A stretch of 35,011 nucleotides of DNA from a virus. The notes below the pieces were generated by a model, which saw nothing but the letters and a program-made list of their open reading frames with translations, ran no database searches and was not told the DNA's origin. The number at the start of each line of letters is the position of its first letter. Position 1 is the stretch's first letter. The stretch covers positions 1-35,011 of IMG/VR virus record IMGVR_UViG_3300021956_000041, one strand, 5' to 3'. The translations under genes and the position numbers were made by a program. This document shows positions 28,944-35,011 of the stretch, piece by piece.

Positions 28944-30031
28944 AGCTCCGCGCCTACCAGACAACCTCGGTCGAGTTCCTCCTGCCTCGCCGTCGCGGCT
29001 TCATCGTCGCGCCGGCCGGCAGTGGGAAAACGATCATCGCGGCCGCGGCGGCCTCTCAAGTCGCCGAGCCGTTCGGCCGAGTTGTCTGGCTGGCGAACAC
29101 CCGCGAGCAGTGTGAACAGGCCCGCGCGGCGTGCCTCCGCATGAAATGGCCGGATCCGGTCGCGCTCGACGTTCACTGCGTCGCCGCGCGGCCGGACGTC
29201 TCCGGCGCCGACCTGGTCATCATCGACGAGGCCCACCACACGCCCGCGCGTACTTGGTGGAACACCGTTGCCGAGGCCCAGGCCGTCGTCTGGGGATTCT
29301 CGGCGACGCCCTGGTCCGGAGACTGGGAACGCGACGCCATCCTCAAGGGATTTTTCGGCGAGGAAAACTTCCACGTCGTCCCGCGCGAGGAGGTCATGGC
29401 CGGCGGCTCGATCACCAAGGGCGTCGTCGTCATCCACGACCTCGACCAGGAGGGCGAATTTGACGACCAGATCGACGCCCTGACGGCCGAGGAGGTAAAG
29501 GTCCGCGCCAAGCGGCACCCGTACATTCCCCGCGACGAACACGAAAGGCGCGCGCGCTGGCAGTTCACGGCCGAGGCGATCCGCACCAACGTCGCGCGGA
29601 ACGGCCGGATCATCGAGCTCGCGACGCACCAGGAGGGCGCCGTCCTGGTCCTCGTCTCGACGGTCGATCACGGCAAGGAGCTCGAGGCGGCCATCCCTGG
29701 CTCGCTCCTGGTCCACGCCAAGGTCGGCAAAAAGAGACGCGCGGCCGCGATCGACGCCTTCCGCGACGGTTCGCTGCGCTGCATGATCGCGACGTCCCTG
29801 GCCGACGAGGGCCTGGACGTGCCCAGGGCCTCGGTCCTGGTCCTGGCATCCGGCGGCCGTTCGGCCGGCAAGCTCGAGCAACGCGCCGGCCGCGTAATGC
29901 GCCCCCACGCCGGCAAGGAGTTCGGCACCGTCCACGACTTCGCCGACCGCGGCGCCGGCCTGGCGCACAACCAATTCAAGGCCAGGGCGCGCACGTATAA
30001 GCGCCTCGGCTACACCATTAGCACAAAATAA
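28940..30031 (+). CDS. SF2 DNA helicase (DEAH-type)
   Basis: A 363-residue superfamily 2 helicase. Visible motifs: Q-like motif LRAYQTTSVEFL, I (Walker A) APAGSGKT (residues 24-31), II DEAH (96-99), III SATPW (121-125), then in the second lobe LLVHAKVGKKRRAAAIDAFRDGSLRCMIATSLADEGLDVP and VI QRAGRVMRP. It unwinds DNA during replication or recombination with the ATPase and SSB-like proteins. The GTG at 28940 overlaps the upstream stop. The last bases before 30031 turn AT-rich, marking the edge of an inserted segment. Confidence 0.9.
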   Translation: MKLRAYQTTSVEFLLPRRRGFIVAPAGSGKTIIAAAAASQVAEPFGRVVWLANTREQCEQARAACLRMKWPDPVALDVHCVAARPDVSGADLVIIDEAHHTPARTWWNTVAEAQAVVWGFSATPWSGDWERDAILKGFFGEENFHVVPREEVMAGGSITKGVVVIHDLDQEGEFDDQIDALTAEEVKVRAKRHPYIPRDEHERRARWQFTAEAIRTNVARNGRIIELATHQEGAVLVLVSTVDHGKELEAAIPGSLLVHAKVGKKRRAAAIDAFRDGSLRCMIATSLADEGLDVPRASVLVLASGGRSAGKLEQRAGRVMRPHAGKEFGTVHDFADRGAGLAHNQFKARARTYKRLGYTISTK

Positions 30032-30035
30032 TAAA

Positions 30036-30554
30036 ATGGCTAAAAGACCAATAGTATGGACTGGGCACGAAGACGCCGCATGGCTCGCTGAAAAACTGGG
30101 CGTAGTTGTAAAACAAATTTGCCGCCTAGAAAGAGCACTCGAGAAGGGCGAAGAAACAACGCAAGATTACCTAGATCGCGTTAGAGATATACGTATATAC
30201 ACTGGAATAGTAGTCGGCGGACTCTTTGCCGATTTGGATGACGCCCCAGAAATAAACGAGATTTTTCGGTGCGATGATAGCGAAGGCAAGTGGGTTTTGG
30301 ATTTGATATATAATTTAGGCAGAAATTCCAAATACTGGAAACTTACTTACCCTGAGCTGTTGAAGTTGCCCGAGTGGCAGCGAAAGCGCTTGGAGCTATT
30401 AAAAGCTAAACGATTTCGGTGCGAAGCGTGCGAAGATTCCGAATCTTCATTGCACGTTCACCATAAGAAATACGGTCACGGACTTCCGTGGGAGTTACCC
30501 AATAGCGCTTTCGAAGTGCTATGCGAAAAATGCCATCAATCGGAACACCAATGA
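30036..30554 (+). CDS. HNH endonuclease, AT-rich insert
   Basis: A 172-residue protein with a C-terminal HNH domain: C129-x2-C132, LHVHHKKY (H142, H143), PWELPNSAFEVLCEKCH (C163, C166, H167). This is the 'YPELLKLPEWQRKR...RCEAC...VHHxxY...PWExP...LCxxCH' type, a nicking or cutting nuclease with two structural zinc Cys pairs. The N-terminal 100 residues are unrelated to the nuclease and may bind DNA. The whole gene is visibly AT-richer than its neighbours and uses different codons (AAA, GAA, TTA), a sign of recent transfer. It overlaps the next gene by 4 bases. Free-standing homing-type or anti-competitor nuclease is likely. Confidence 0.85.
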   Translation: MAKRPIVWTGHEDAAWLAEKLGVVVKQICRLERALEKGEETTQDYLDRVRDIRIYTGIVVGGLFADLDDAPEINEIFRCDDSEGKWVLDLIYNLGRNSKYWKLTYPELLKLPEWQRKRLELLKAKRFRCEACEDSESSLHVHHKKYGHGLPWELPNSAFEVLCEKCHQSEHQ

Positions 30555-30856
30555 CCACCGCTGAATTTTTGGAGAAACACGACATCCCCATGCCCCTCAC
30601 CGAATACAAATTCCACCCGACGCGCCGCTGGCGTTTCGACTATGCCTGGCCGGCCTACCGGCTCGCCCTCGAGGTTGAGGGCGGCATCTGGGTCGGAGGC
30701 CGCCACAACAGCCCGACCGGCTTTTTCAAGGACCTCGAGAAGTACAACGCCGCGGCGATCCTCGGCTGGCGCATCCTCCGCGTCACGCCCAAGGCGATCA
30801 ACACGCTCGCCGTCGTCCACCTAGTCCGCGAGGCCATGAAAGGAGCAACCGCATGA
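30551..30856 (+). CDS. Small PD-(D/E)XK-like nuclease
   Basis: A 101-residue protein with a PD-(D/E)XK-like core: RRWRFDYAWPAYRLALEVEGG (D30, E41, E43), then KYNAAAILGWRILRVTP. The order Asp on strand 2, E-x-E on strand 3, then 'GWRILRVTP' on strand 4 is seen in small phage and bacterial nucleases of the Vsr/DUF559 type. An added ATG at 30521 exists, but the one at 30551 overlaps the HNH stop (ATGA) and gives a normal N-terminus. It could resolve DNA junctions, trim ends or act with the methyltransferase that follows. Activity is inferred. Confidence 0.78.
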   Translation: MTTAEFLEKHDIPMPLTEYKFHPTRRWRFDYAWPAYRLALEVEGGIWVGGRHNSPTGFFKDLEKYNAAAILGWRILRVTPKAINTLAVVHLVREAMKGATA

Positions 30857-31752
30857 AAGCCGTGGATCTCTTTGCCGGCCTTGGCGGATTCTCCGAGGGC
30901 GCGCGCATGGCCGGAGTCGAGGTTGCCTGGGCGGCAAACCACTGGCCCTCGGCCGTTGAAGTACACGCAAGCAACCACCCCGAGACCGCGCACGCTTGCC
31001 AAGACCTTCATCAAGCCGATTGGTCGGCCGTCCCGCGTCACAATCTGCTCCTCGCATCTCCGGCCTGTCAGGGCCACTCGAGGGCGCGCGGAGTGGATCG
31101 GCCGCACCACGACGCGTGCAGATCGACCGCGTGGGCCGTCGTCTCCTGCGCCGAGTACCACCGGCCGGAGTTTGCCGTCGTCGAAAACGTGCCGGAGTTT
31201 CTGAAATGGACGCTGTTCCCCGCCTGGGAGAACGCCATGCAGCGCCTCGGCTACACGCTGACGCCGCACGTCCTCGACTCCGCGGATCACGGCGTCCCGC
31301 AACACCGCCGCCGCGTGTTTGTCATTTGTACGCGAGGAAAACATACACTCCGGCTCAAATTACAAACACGCCCGCACGTCGCGGCCGAGACCATTCTCGA
31401 GGAGGGCGGAAAATGGTCCTCGATCGAGGACAAGGTTGAGGCAACCAAGGCGCGCGTCGCAGAGGGCCGCAAACAGCACGGCTCGCGTTTCCTCATGGCA
31501 TACTATGGCAACGAGAAGGGCGGCCGGTCTCTCCGCCGGCCGATCGGCACCGTCACGACGCGCGACCGTTACGCTCTGATCGACGGCGACCGGATGCGGA
31601 TGCTGACCGTCCAGGAGTACCGCCGCGCAATGGGATTCCCTGACGGCTACCGGCTGCCGGCCTCGAGCACCCTGGCGAAACATATGATCGGCAACGCCGT
31701 TTGCCCGCCGGTCGCCCGCGACATCATCACCGAGCTCAAGGAGGCCGCATGA
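30853..31752 (+). CDS. C5-cytosine DNA methyltransferase
   Basis: A 299-residue enzyme with all main motifs: I DLFAGLGGFSEG (residues 5-16), IV SPACQGHS (catalytic Cys72; Ala replaces the usual Pro before it), VI ENV (111-113), VIII QHRRRVF (150-156), a target-recognition stretch (about 175-235) and X GNAVCPP (280-286). It transfers a methyl group from SAM to C5 of cytosine at a specific site, possibly protecting phage DNA from host restriction. AAGGAG lies 8 bases before the ATG. It overlaps the nuclease stop by 4 bases. The target sequence is unknown. Confidence 0.92.
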   Translation: MKAVDLFAGLGGFSEGARMAGVEVAWAANHWPSAVEVHASNHPETAHACQDLHQADWSAVPRHNLLLASPACQGHSRARGVDRPHHDACRSTAWAVVSCAEYHRPEFAVVENVPEFLKWTLFPAWENAMQRLGYTLTPHVLDSADHGVPQHRRRVFVICTRGKHTLRLKLQTRPHVAAETILEEGGKWSSIEDKVEATKARVAEGRKQHGSRFLMAYYGNEKGGRSLRRPIGTVTTRDRYALIDGDRMRMLTVQEYRRAMGFPDGYRLPASSTLAKHMIGNAVCPPVARDIITELKEAA

Positions 31753-31919
31753 AACGAGGACGTCCGCCCAAGCGCCCCGTCTCCACTTGCTGGGACTCGA
31801 AGCTCACCGACGAGCGGCCGAGGAAAAAAATCAAGGTCAAGTCGATCCACAAGGAGATCGAGGCCGGCTTCCGGTATTTTTGGAGCAAGCGCCGCGTTGG
31901 CCCTTATCACTCCGCATGA
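31749..31919 (+). CDS. Small basic protein
   Basis: A 56-residue very basic protein (MKRGRPPKRPVSTCWDSKLT, then ERPRKKIKVKSIHKEIEAGF) with an 'AT-hook'-like GRPPKRP near its start. A helical part with aromatic residues (FRYFWSKRRVG) closes it. It probably binds nucleic acid. It has AAGGAGG 4 bases before its ATG and overlaps both neighbours by 4 bases. No family recognised. Confidence 0.6.
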   Translation: MKRGRPPKRPVSTCWDSKLTDERPRKKIKVKSIHKEIEAGFRYFWSKRRVGPYHSA

Positions 31920-32122
31920 ACGGCAAAGGCGACTCCCCGCGGTCCTGTTTCTCCGAGCAGTACCGCGACAATTACGACCACATCTTTCGGACAAAGAAGT
32001 ACGACGCGGTCTTTCAAACGATCACCGCGCCTGACTGGAAACGAGCGCTCGAGCGCGCGAAAGCGACCCGCAACCAGGTCGCCGAGCAGATCCGAGCCAA
32101 GGCCGCCAAGCGCAAGCCGTGA
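31916..32122 (+). CDS. Small conserved phage protein (MNGKGDSPR type)
   Basis: A 68-residue protein with the opening MNGKGDSPRSCFSEQYRDNY followed by DHIF, which matches a short N-terminal pattern ('MxGKGDxPRpxxxxxYxxNYxxIF') common in phages; its function is not known. The rest is helical and basic (DWKRALERAKATRNQVAEQIRAKAAKRKP). Start and stop overlap with neighbours, as in the whole stretch from 30036 to 34385. Confidence 0.68.
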   Translation: MNGKGDSPRSCFSEQYRDNYDHIFRTKKYDAVFQTITAPDWKRALERAKATRNQVAEQIRAKAAKRKP

Positions 32123-32295
32123 CGAAACTTCCCGAGTCCCTCCGGCGGATCCTGGACAAGCAGAAGCCCCAGGCCGCCGCACCGAAACCCGAGCCCCGCG
32201 GCGACATCACGACCATCTGGCGCGATGGCGAGATCTGGAAACTCGGTACCGACGGCAAGCTGCGCCAACTCAAACCCATTCCCCCTTTGCAATGA
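32119..32295 (+). CDS. Small protein before the prim-pol gene
   Basis: A 58-residue protein from a GTG at 32119, which overlaps the upstream stop. It reads TKLPESLRRILDKQKPQAAA, then PKPEPRGDITTIWRDGEIWK and LGTDGKLRQLK; the second half is a short beta meander with two Trp. Its stop overlaps the next ATG (AATGACT). It fills an otherwise empty 170-base gap in a fully packed operon and keeps the overlap pattern at both ends, so I consider it real. Unknown function. Confidence 0.5.
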   Translation: MTKLPESLRRILDKQKPQAAAPKPEPRGDITTIWRDGEIWKLGTDGKLRQLKPIPPLQ

Positions 32296-34385
32296 CTCCC
32301 ACACTTTCCACCGCGCTCGTCCTCCGCGCCTCCGGCTCGGCTTGCGTGCCGGTAAAACCTGACAAGCTCCCGCTCGTCTCCTGGAAACCCTACCAGCACC
32401 GGCTCCCCACCGAGGAGGAGCTCGGCAAGTGGTTCGCCAGGCCGACCGCGGGCATCGCCCTAATCGCAGGAGGCGAGGCCGGCGTCGAGTGCCTGGACTT
32501 CGACGAGAAGTACGCCCGCGGCATCCTTTCGCGATTCGCGAACCGCGCGGAGGAGGTCGGCCTGGATTACGTCCTCGGCCAACTGATACGCCAGCGCACG
32601 CCCTCCGGCGGGTACCACCTGGTCTGGCGCTGCACCGGCAAGCGCATCGGCAACCAGAAACTCGCCAGCCGGCCGGCAACGGCCGAGGAGAAGGCCGCCG
32701 ACCCGCACGCCCGCGAGCGCACCATGATCGAGACCCGCGGCGAGGGCGGGTATTTTCTGATCGCCCCGTCCGCCGGCTACGTGCTCGAGCAAGGCGACTG
32801 GTCCTCGATCCCGACCATCACCGAGGACGACCGCGACGCGATCCTGTCCCTGGCCCAGTCCTTTGACGAGCGCCAGGTCGAGGCCGTCGAGGTCGAGGCC
32901 CTTCCGGTCGAGTCCAGGCCAGCCGGGGCCGGCGAGCTCACGCCTGGCGACGACTATGATGCCAAGGCCGACGTGCCGGCGCTCCTCAAGGCCCACGGCT
33001 GGAAGCCCGCTGGCTCGAGCGGCAAGTACTGGACTCGCCCAGGCAAGGGCCGCGGCATCTCCGCCACCTGGGACATCGTCCCAGGCCGGTTTTACGTCTT
33101 CACCTCCTCGAGCGAATTTGAGCCCGCCCACGCGTACCGGCCCTGGCACGTTTACGCGGTCCTCGAGTGCGGCGGCGATTTTTCCCGCGCGGCTTCCGAG
33201 CTCCGCCGGCAAGGTTTCGGCGGATCGAGGCAGAAAGCCAGCCAGGTCCTTCCCTGGGACTTGGTCCCCGACGCCGAGATCCCCGCGGTCGAGCCTTCGC
33301 CGGACGACCCGCCAGGGATCGAGGGTTGCGACCCGCACGGCCAGGCGCCGACCACCGAGACCGAGGACGACCGGATCCGCCGGCTCCTCAAGGCCCGCGC
33401 GTTCGACCCCACCAAGGTCCCGCCGCCGGTCCGACCGATCTACTCCCTGGGCGGCGTCGTCATTTGCACGCCTGGCAACCTTACTGCCATCACGGCCCAG
33501 GCCAAGGTCGGCAAGTCGGCCCTGGTCTCCGCCCTGACGGCCTCGGCAATGGTCCCCGAGGACTCGGACGCCGACCTCCTCACGGCCGCCGGTTTCAACG
33601 CCGCCGGCAAGGCGCTCCTGTACTTTGACACCGAGCAAAGCCCCGACGACTTCTGGCACGCCGTCGCCAGGGCAAAGCGCCGCTCCGGCCTCGAGGTCCT
33701 GCCGGACTGGCTCCACGCGTACACGGTCGCCGACCTTCCCGCCCAGATCGCCCGCAAAGCCGTCGCCGTTGCAATGGCCGACGCCGCGGCGGCGCACGGC
33801 GGCATCCACTCGGTCATCATCGACGGCGTCGCCGACCTGGTCCTGGACGTCAACGACGCCGAGGAGTGCAACGGCATCGTCGCCGAGCTCCACGCCCAGG
33901 CCATCCGGTACGACTGCGCGATCCTTTGCGTCATCCACAAGAACCCAGGCACCGAGAAGGTCCGCGGTCACCTCGGCTCCCAGATCGAGCGCAAGGCCGA
34001 GACCAACCTGTCCCTCGAGAAGGAGGACGAGGTCACGGTCGTCTGGTCGGCCAAGCAACGCCGCGCCCCGATCGACAAGAAGACCGGCCCCCGCTTCCGC
34101 TGGGACGACGACCTCAAAATGCACGTCACGGCCGAGGCCGTCGCCAAGCCGGCCGCCCGCCTGGTCGAATTGGTCACCCTGGCGGAGGAGGTCCTCAAGC
34201 CTGGTCAAAGCGTTCCCTGGCGCGATCTGGTCACCGCTCTCAAGGCCGCCAGGAGCACGCCTGAGCGCTCCCCAGCCCAGTCCACGGTCGAGCGCTGGAT
34301 CGCTGAAATGAAGAAGGCCGAGGTCATCGTCACGGCTTTCGGCGCCTACCAACTGAACCCGAAACACCACCTTCCGGCAGCGTGA
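32292..34385 (+). CDS. Primase-polymerase/helicase fusion
   Basis: A 697-residue fusion. The N-terminus is a prim-pol domain: ECLDFDEK (D69, D71), TPSGGYHL (H109) and IETRGEGGYFLIAPS (residues 146-160). A middle domain (about 235-310: GKYWTRPGKGRGISATWD, YVFTSSSEFEPAHAYRPWHVY and ECGGDFSRAASEL) is typical for phage primases. A RecA/DnaB-like ATPase follows: Walker A AQAKVGKS (402-409), YFDTEQSPDD, Walker B VIIDG (508-512). A winged-helix tail is possible at the end (PAQSTVERWIAEMKKAEVIV). It would make primers and unwind DNA at the origin, which probably lies directly downstream. The start overlaps the previous stop. Confidence 0.88.
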   Translation: MTPTLSTALVLRASGSACVPVKPDKLPLVSWKPYQHRLPTEEELGKWFARPTAGIALIAGGEAGVECLDFDEKYARGILSRFANRAEEVGLDYVLGQLIRQRTPSGGYHLVWRCTGKRIGNQKLASRPATAEEKAADPHARERTMIETRGEGGYFLIAPSAGYVLEQGDWSSIPTITEDDRDAILSLAQSFDERQVEAVEVEALPVESRPAGAGELTPGDDYDAKADVPALLKAHGWKPAGSSGKYWTRPGKGRGISATWDIVPGRFYVFTSSSEFEPAHAYRPWHVYAVLECGGDFSRAASELRRQGFGGSRQKASQVLPWDLVPDAEIPAVEPSPDDPPGIEGCDPHGQAPTTETEDDRIRRLLKARAFDPTKVPPPVRPIYSLGGVVICTPGNLTAITAQAKVGKSALVSALTASAMVPEDSDADLLTAAGFNAAGKALLYFDTEQSPDDFWHAVARAKRRSGLEVLPDWLHAYTVADLPAQIARKAVAVAMADAAAAHGGIHSVIIDGVADLVLDVNDAEECNGIVAELHAQAIRYDCAILCVIHKNPGTEKVRGHLGSQIERKAETNLSLEKEDEVTVVWSAKQRRAPIDKKTGPRFRWDDDLKMHVTAEAVAKPAARLVELVTLAEEVLKPGQSVPWRDLVTALKAARSTPERSPAQSTVERWIAEMKKAEVIVTAFGAYQLNPKHHLPAA

Positions 34386-34513
34386 ACCCTCACACCCTCA
34401 CCCAACCCTCATTTCACCCTCACGAGGGTCAACCCTCACACCCTCACCAGGCCGTATATATATACGGCCTGAGGTGAGGGTAACCCGATGAAGGTTTCGA
34501 CCCTCAACCCTCA
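34386..34513 (+). repeat. ACCCTCA iteron array, probable replication origin
   Basis: Eight direct copies of ACCCTCA start at 34386, 34394, 34405, 34416, 34432, 34440, 34500 and 34507. One inverted copy is at 34475-34481, and a second inverted copy with one change is at 34423-34429. Several are followed by C, two by TTT. The array begins right after the prim-pol/helicase stop and contains a long AT-centred palindrome. Direct repeats, an AT-rich centre and replication genes next to it are the usual make-up of an iteron origin. Confidence 0.72.
34440..34481 (+). other. Perfect 24-bp palindrome flanked by inverted iterons
   Basis: The stretch 34448-34471 is a perfect palindrome: arm CAGGCCGTATAT and its complement, with an alternating TA centre. 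The iteron ACCCTCAC (34440-34447) and inverted copy GTGAGGGT (34474-34481) extend the stem by 8 pairs with a 2-base bulge (34472-34473). It could extrude as a 20-bp cruciform or fold in single-stranded DNA as a primase or initiator site. A transcription terminator is an alternative, but no T-run follows. Confidence 0.75.
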
Positions 34514-34523
34514 TTTGCTCAAA

Positions 34524-34994
34524 ATGCCAAGCTCCCCCCTTAAACCCTGCGCGCACCCTGGCTGCCGCAACCTGGTCCAGGCCGGCAAGTGCGACCAGCA
34601 CCGCCGCACCAACGCCCGAGCCTGGGACGCCACCGTCCGCCAGGCCGACCCATCCCTGGCCGAGGCCGCCAGGATCCGCGGCACGCCAGCCTGGAAACAA
34701 ACCCGAGCCCTCCACCGCGACCTCGAGCCCTTCTGTCGCGATCCGTTCAACCGTCACGGCAAGCTCCCCCCTCCCGCCCGCGAGTCCCACCACATCCGGC
34801 CCCTCGCTACCAACCCCGAGCTCGCCTTCGACCTGGCCAACCTGGCCGGCCTTTGCGTCCCGTGCCACCGCCAGGTCGAGGCCCTCGAGGCCGCCGGCCA
34901 GCCGACCGTCCACCTGTTCGCCGGAGGACCCCGCCGCCTGGGCGAAACGCGCGTGGGGAATACCACCCACCCCCAGGGGGGCCAAAAAGTCTAG
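34524..34994 (+). CDS. HNH endonuclease of the packaging module
   Basis: A 156-residue protein. The N-terminal zinc-ribbon-like part C9-x4-C14...C23-x2-H26 is followed by RGTPAWKQTRALHRDLEPFC, then the HNH core SHHIRPL (H89, H90), N106, and CVPCH (C111, C114, H115). HNH proteins encoded just before TerS assist TerL in cutting at cos in HK97-like phages. If the molecule is circular, this gene is 60 bases upstream of TerS. The ATG at 34488 is also possible, but the extra 12 residues would be coded partly by the iterons; I favour 34524. The first zinc pair of the HNH core keeps only one Cys. Confidence 0.82.
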   Translation: MPSSPLKPCAHPGCRNLVQAGKCDQHRRTNARAWDATVRQADPSLAEAARIRGTPAWKQTRALHRDLEPFCRDPFNRHGKLPPPARESHHIRPLATNPELAFDLANLAGLCVPCHRQVEALEAAGQPTVHLFAGGPRRLGETRVGNTTHPQGGQKV

Positions 34995-35011
34995 AGCCGA
35001 CCGTCCACCAC
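34968..35011 (+). other. Possible cos region at the HNH/TerS junction
   Basis: CCCCC-A-GGGGG (34970-34980) lies at the end of the HNH gene, followed by a 17-base non-coding tail to the window end. If circular, another 42 non-coding bases with AT-rich runs (GCAAAATTCGAAG) precede TerS. The location between HNH and TerS genes is where cos sites lie in many HK97-like phages. No known cos sequence is recognised, so this is a positional guess. Confidence 0.3.

Noticed and set aside
32460-34370. Open frame of 636 codons on the minus strand
   Set aside because: It is a shadow of the prim-pol/helicase gene, with low-complexity Gly-Asp-Val-Arg composition and no motif.
34386-34513. CRISPR array
   Set aside because: The repeat unit is only 7-8 bases with 0 to 9 bases between most copies and one inverted copy. 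There are no spacers of CRISPR size and no cas genes.

Overview
The window reads as a complete or near-complete genome of a temperate, long-tailed (siphovirus-like) double-stranded DNA phage. Its head follows the HK97 plan: TerS, TerL, portal, S78-type protease, HK97-fold capsid. It also carries a short tape measure protein, a lambda J-like tip protein and a tyrosine integrase. The last gene (an HNH endonuclease ending at 34994) and the first gene (TerS starting at 43) are the usual partners HNH-TerS-TerL, and the putative attP lies uninterrupted inside the window. This suggests a circular or circularly permuted 35 kb phage molecule rather than an integrated prophage.

Layout. 1-6118: packaging and head (TerS, TerL, small HTH-like protein, portal, protease, major capsid protein), then a terminator hairpin. 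6204-7664: head-tail connectors. 7661-12899: an accessory block with a 1028-residue fibre-like protein of mosaic base composition, two products with signal peptides, and a probable lysis cassette (cysteine-peptidase-like protein, holin-like protein, overlapping spanin-like pair, coiled-coil membrane protein). 12899-22406: tail genes (terminator, tube, chaperones with a programmed -1 frameshift, gp10-like protein, tape measure, distal tail proteins, NlpC/P60-like peptidase, tip protein with fibronectin III domains) and a metallophosphoesterase. 22372-24846: winged-helix protein, attP made of the 3' part of a tRNA-Leu(UAA) gene, integrase, and a divergent pair of ribbon-helix-helix regulators. 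24858-26066: very small early genes, several of them membrane proteins. 26172-30031: recombination and replication (RecA-like ATPase, ssDNA-binding-like protein, SF2 helicase). 30036-31752: an AT-rich HNH nuclease gene translationally coupled to a PD-(D/E)XK nuclease and a C5-cytosine methyltransferase. 32292-34385: prim-pol/helicase fusion, followed directly by an iteron and palindrome array that looks like a replication origin.

Host. The DNA is GC-rich by eye. A lipoprotein o-spanin points to a Gram-negative-type envelope. Many genes have no Shine-Dalgarno sequence but start just after a stop in a TGACC...ATG context. The integrase C-terminus resembles, from memory, enzymes of Verrucomicrobia and relatives, so a verrucomicrobial host is my best guess but is not shown by the sequence. 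Nearly all genes run rightward; only two small genes (23838-24050 and 24282-24566) run leftward, and these probably belong to the lysogeny control region.

How it works together. After integration or excision at tRNA-Leu through attP and Int, the RHH pair probably sets the early/late decision. The recombination and prim-pol module replicates DNA from the iteron region. TerS/TerL with the terminal HNH protein package it into an HK97-type head, and the cassette at 11598-12899 would open the cell.
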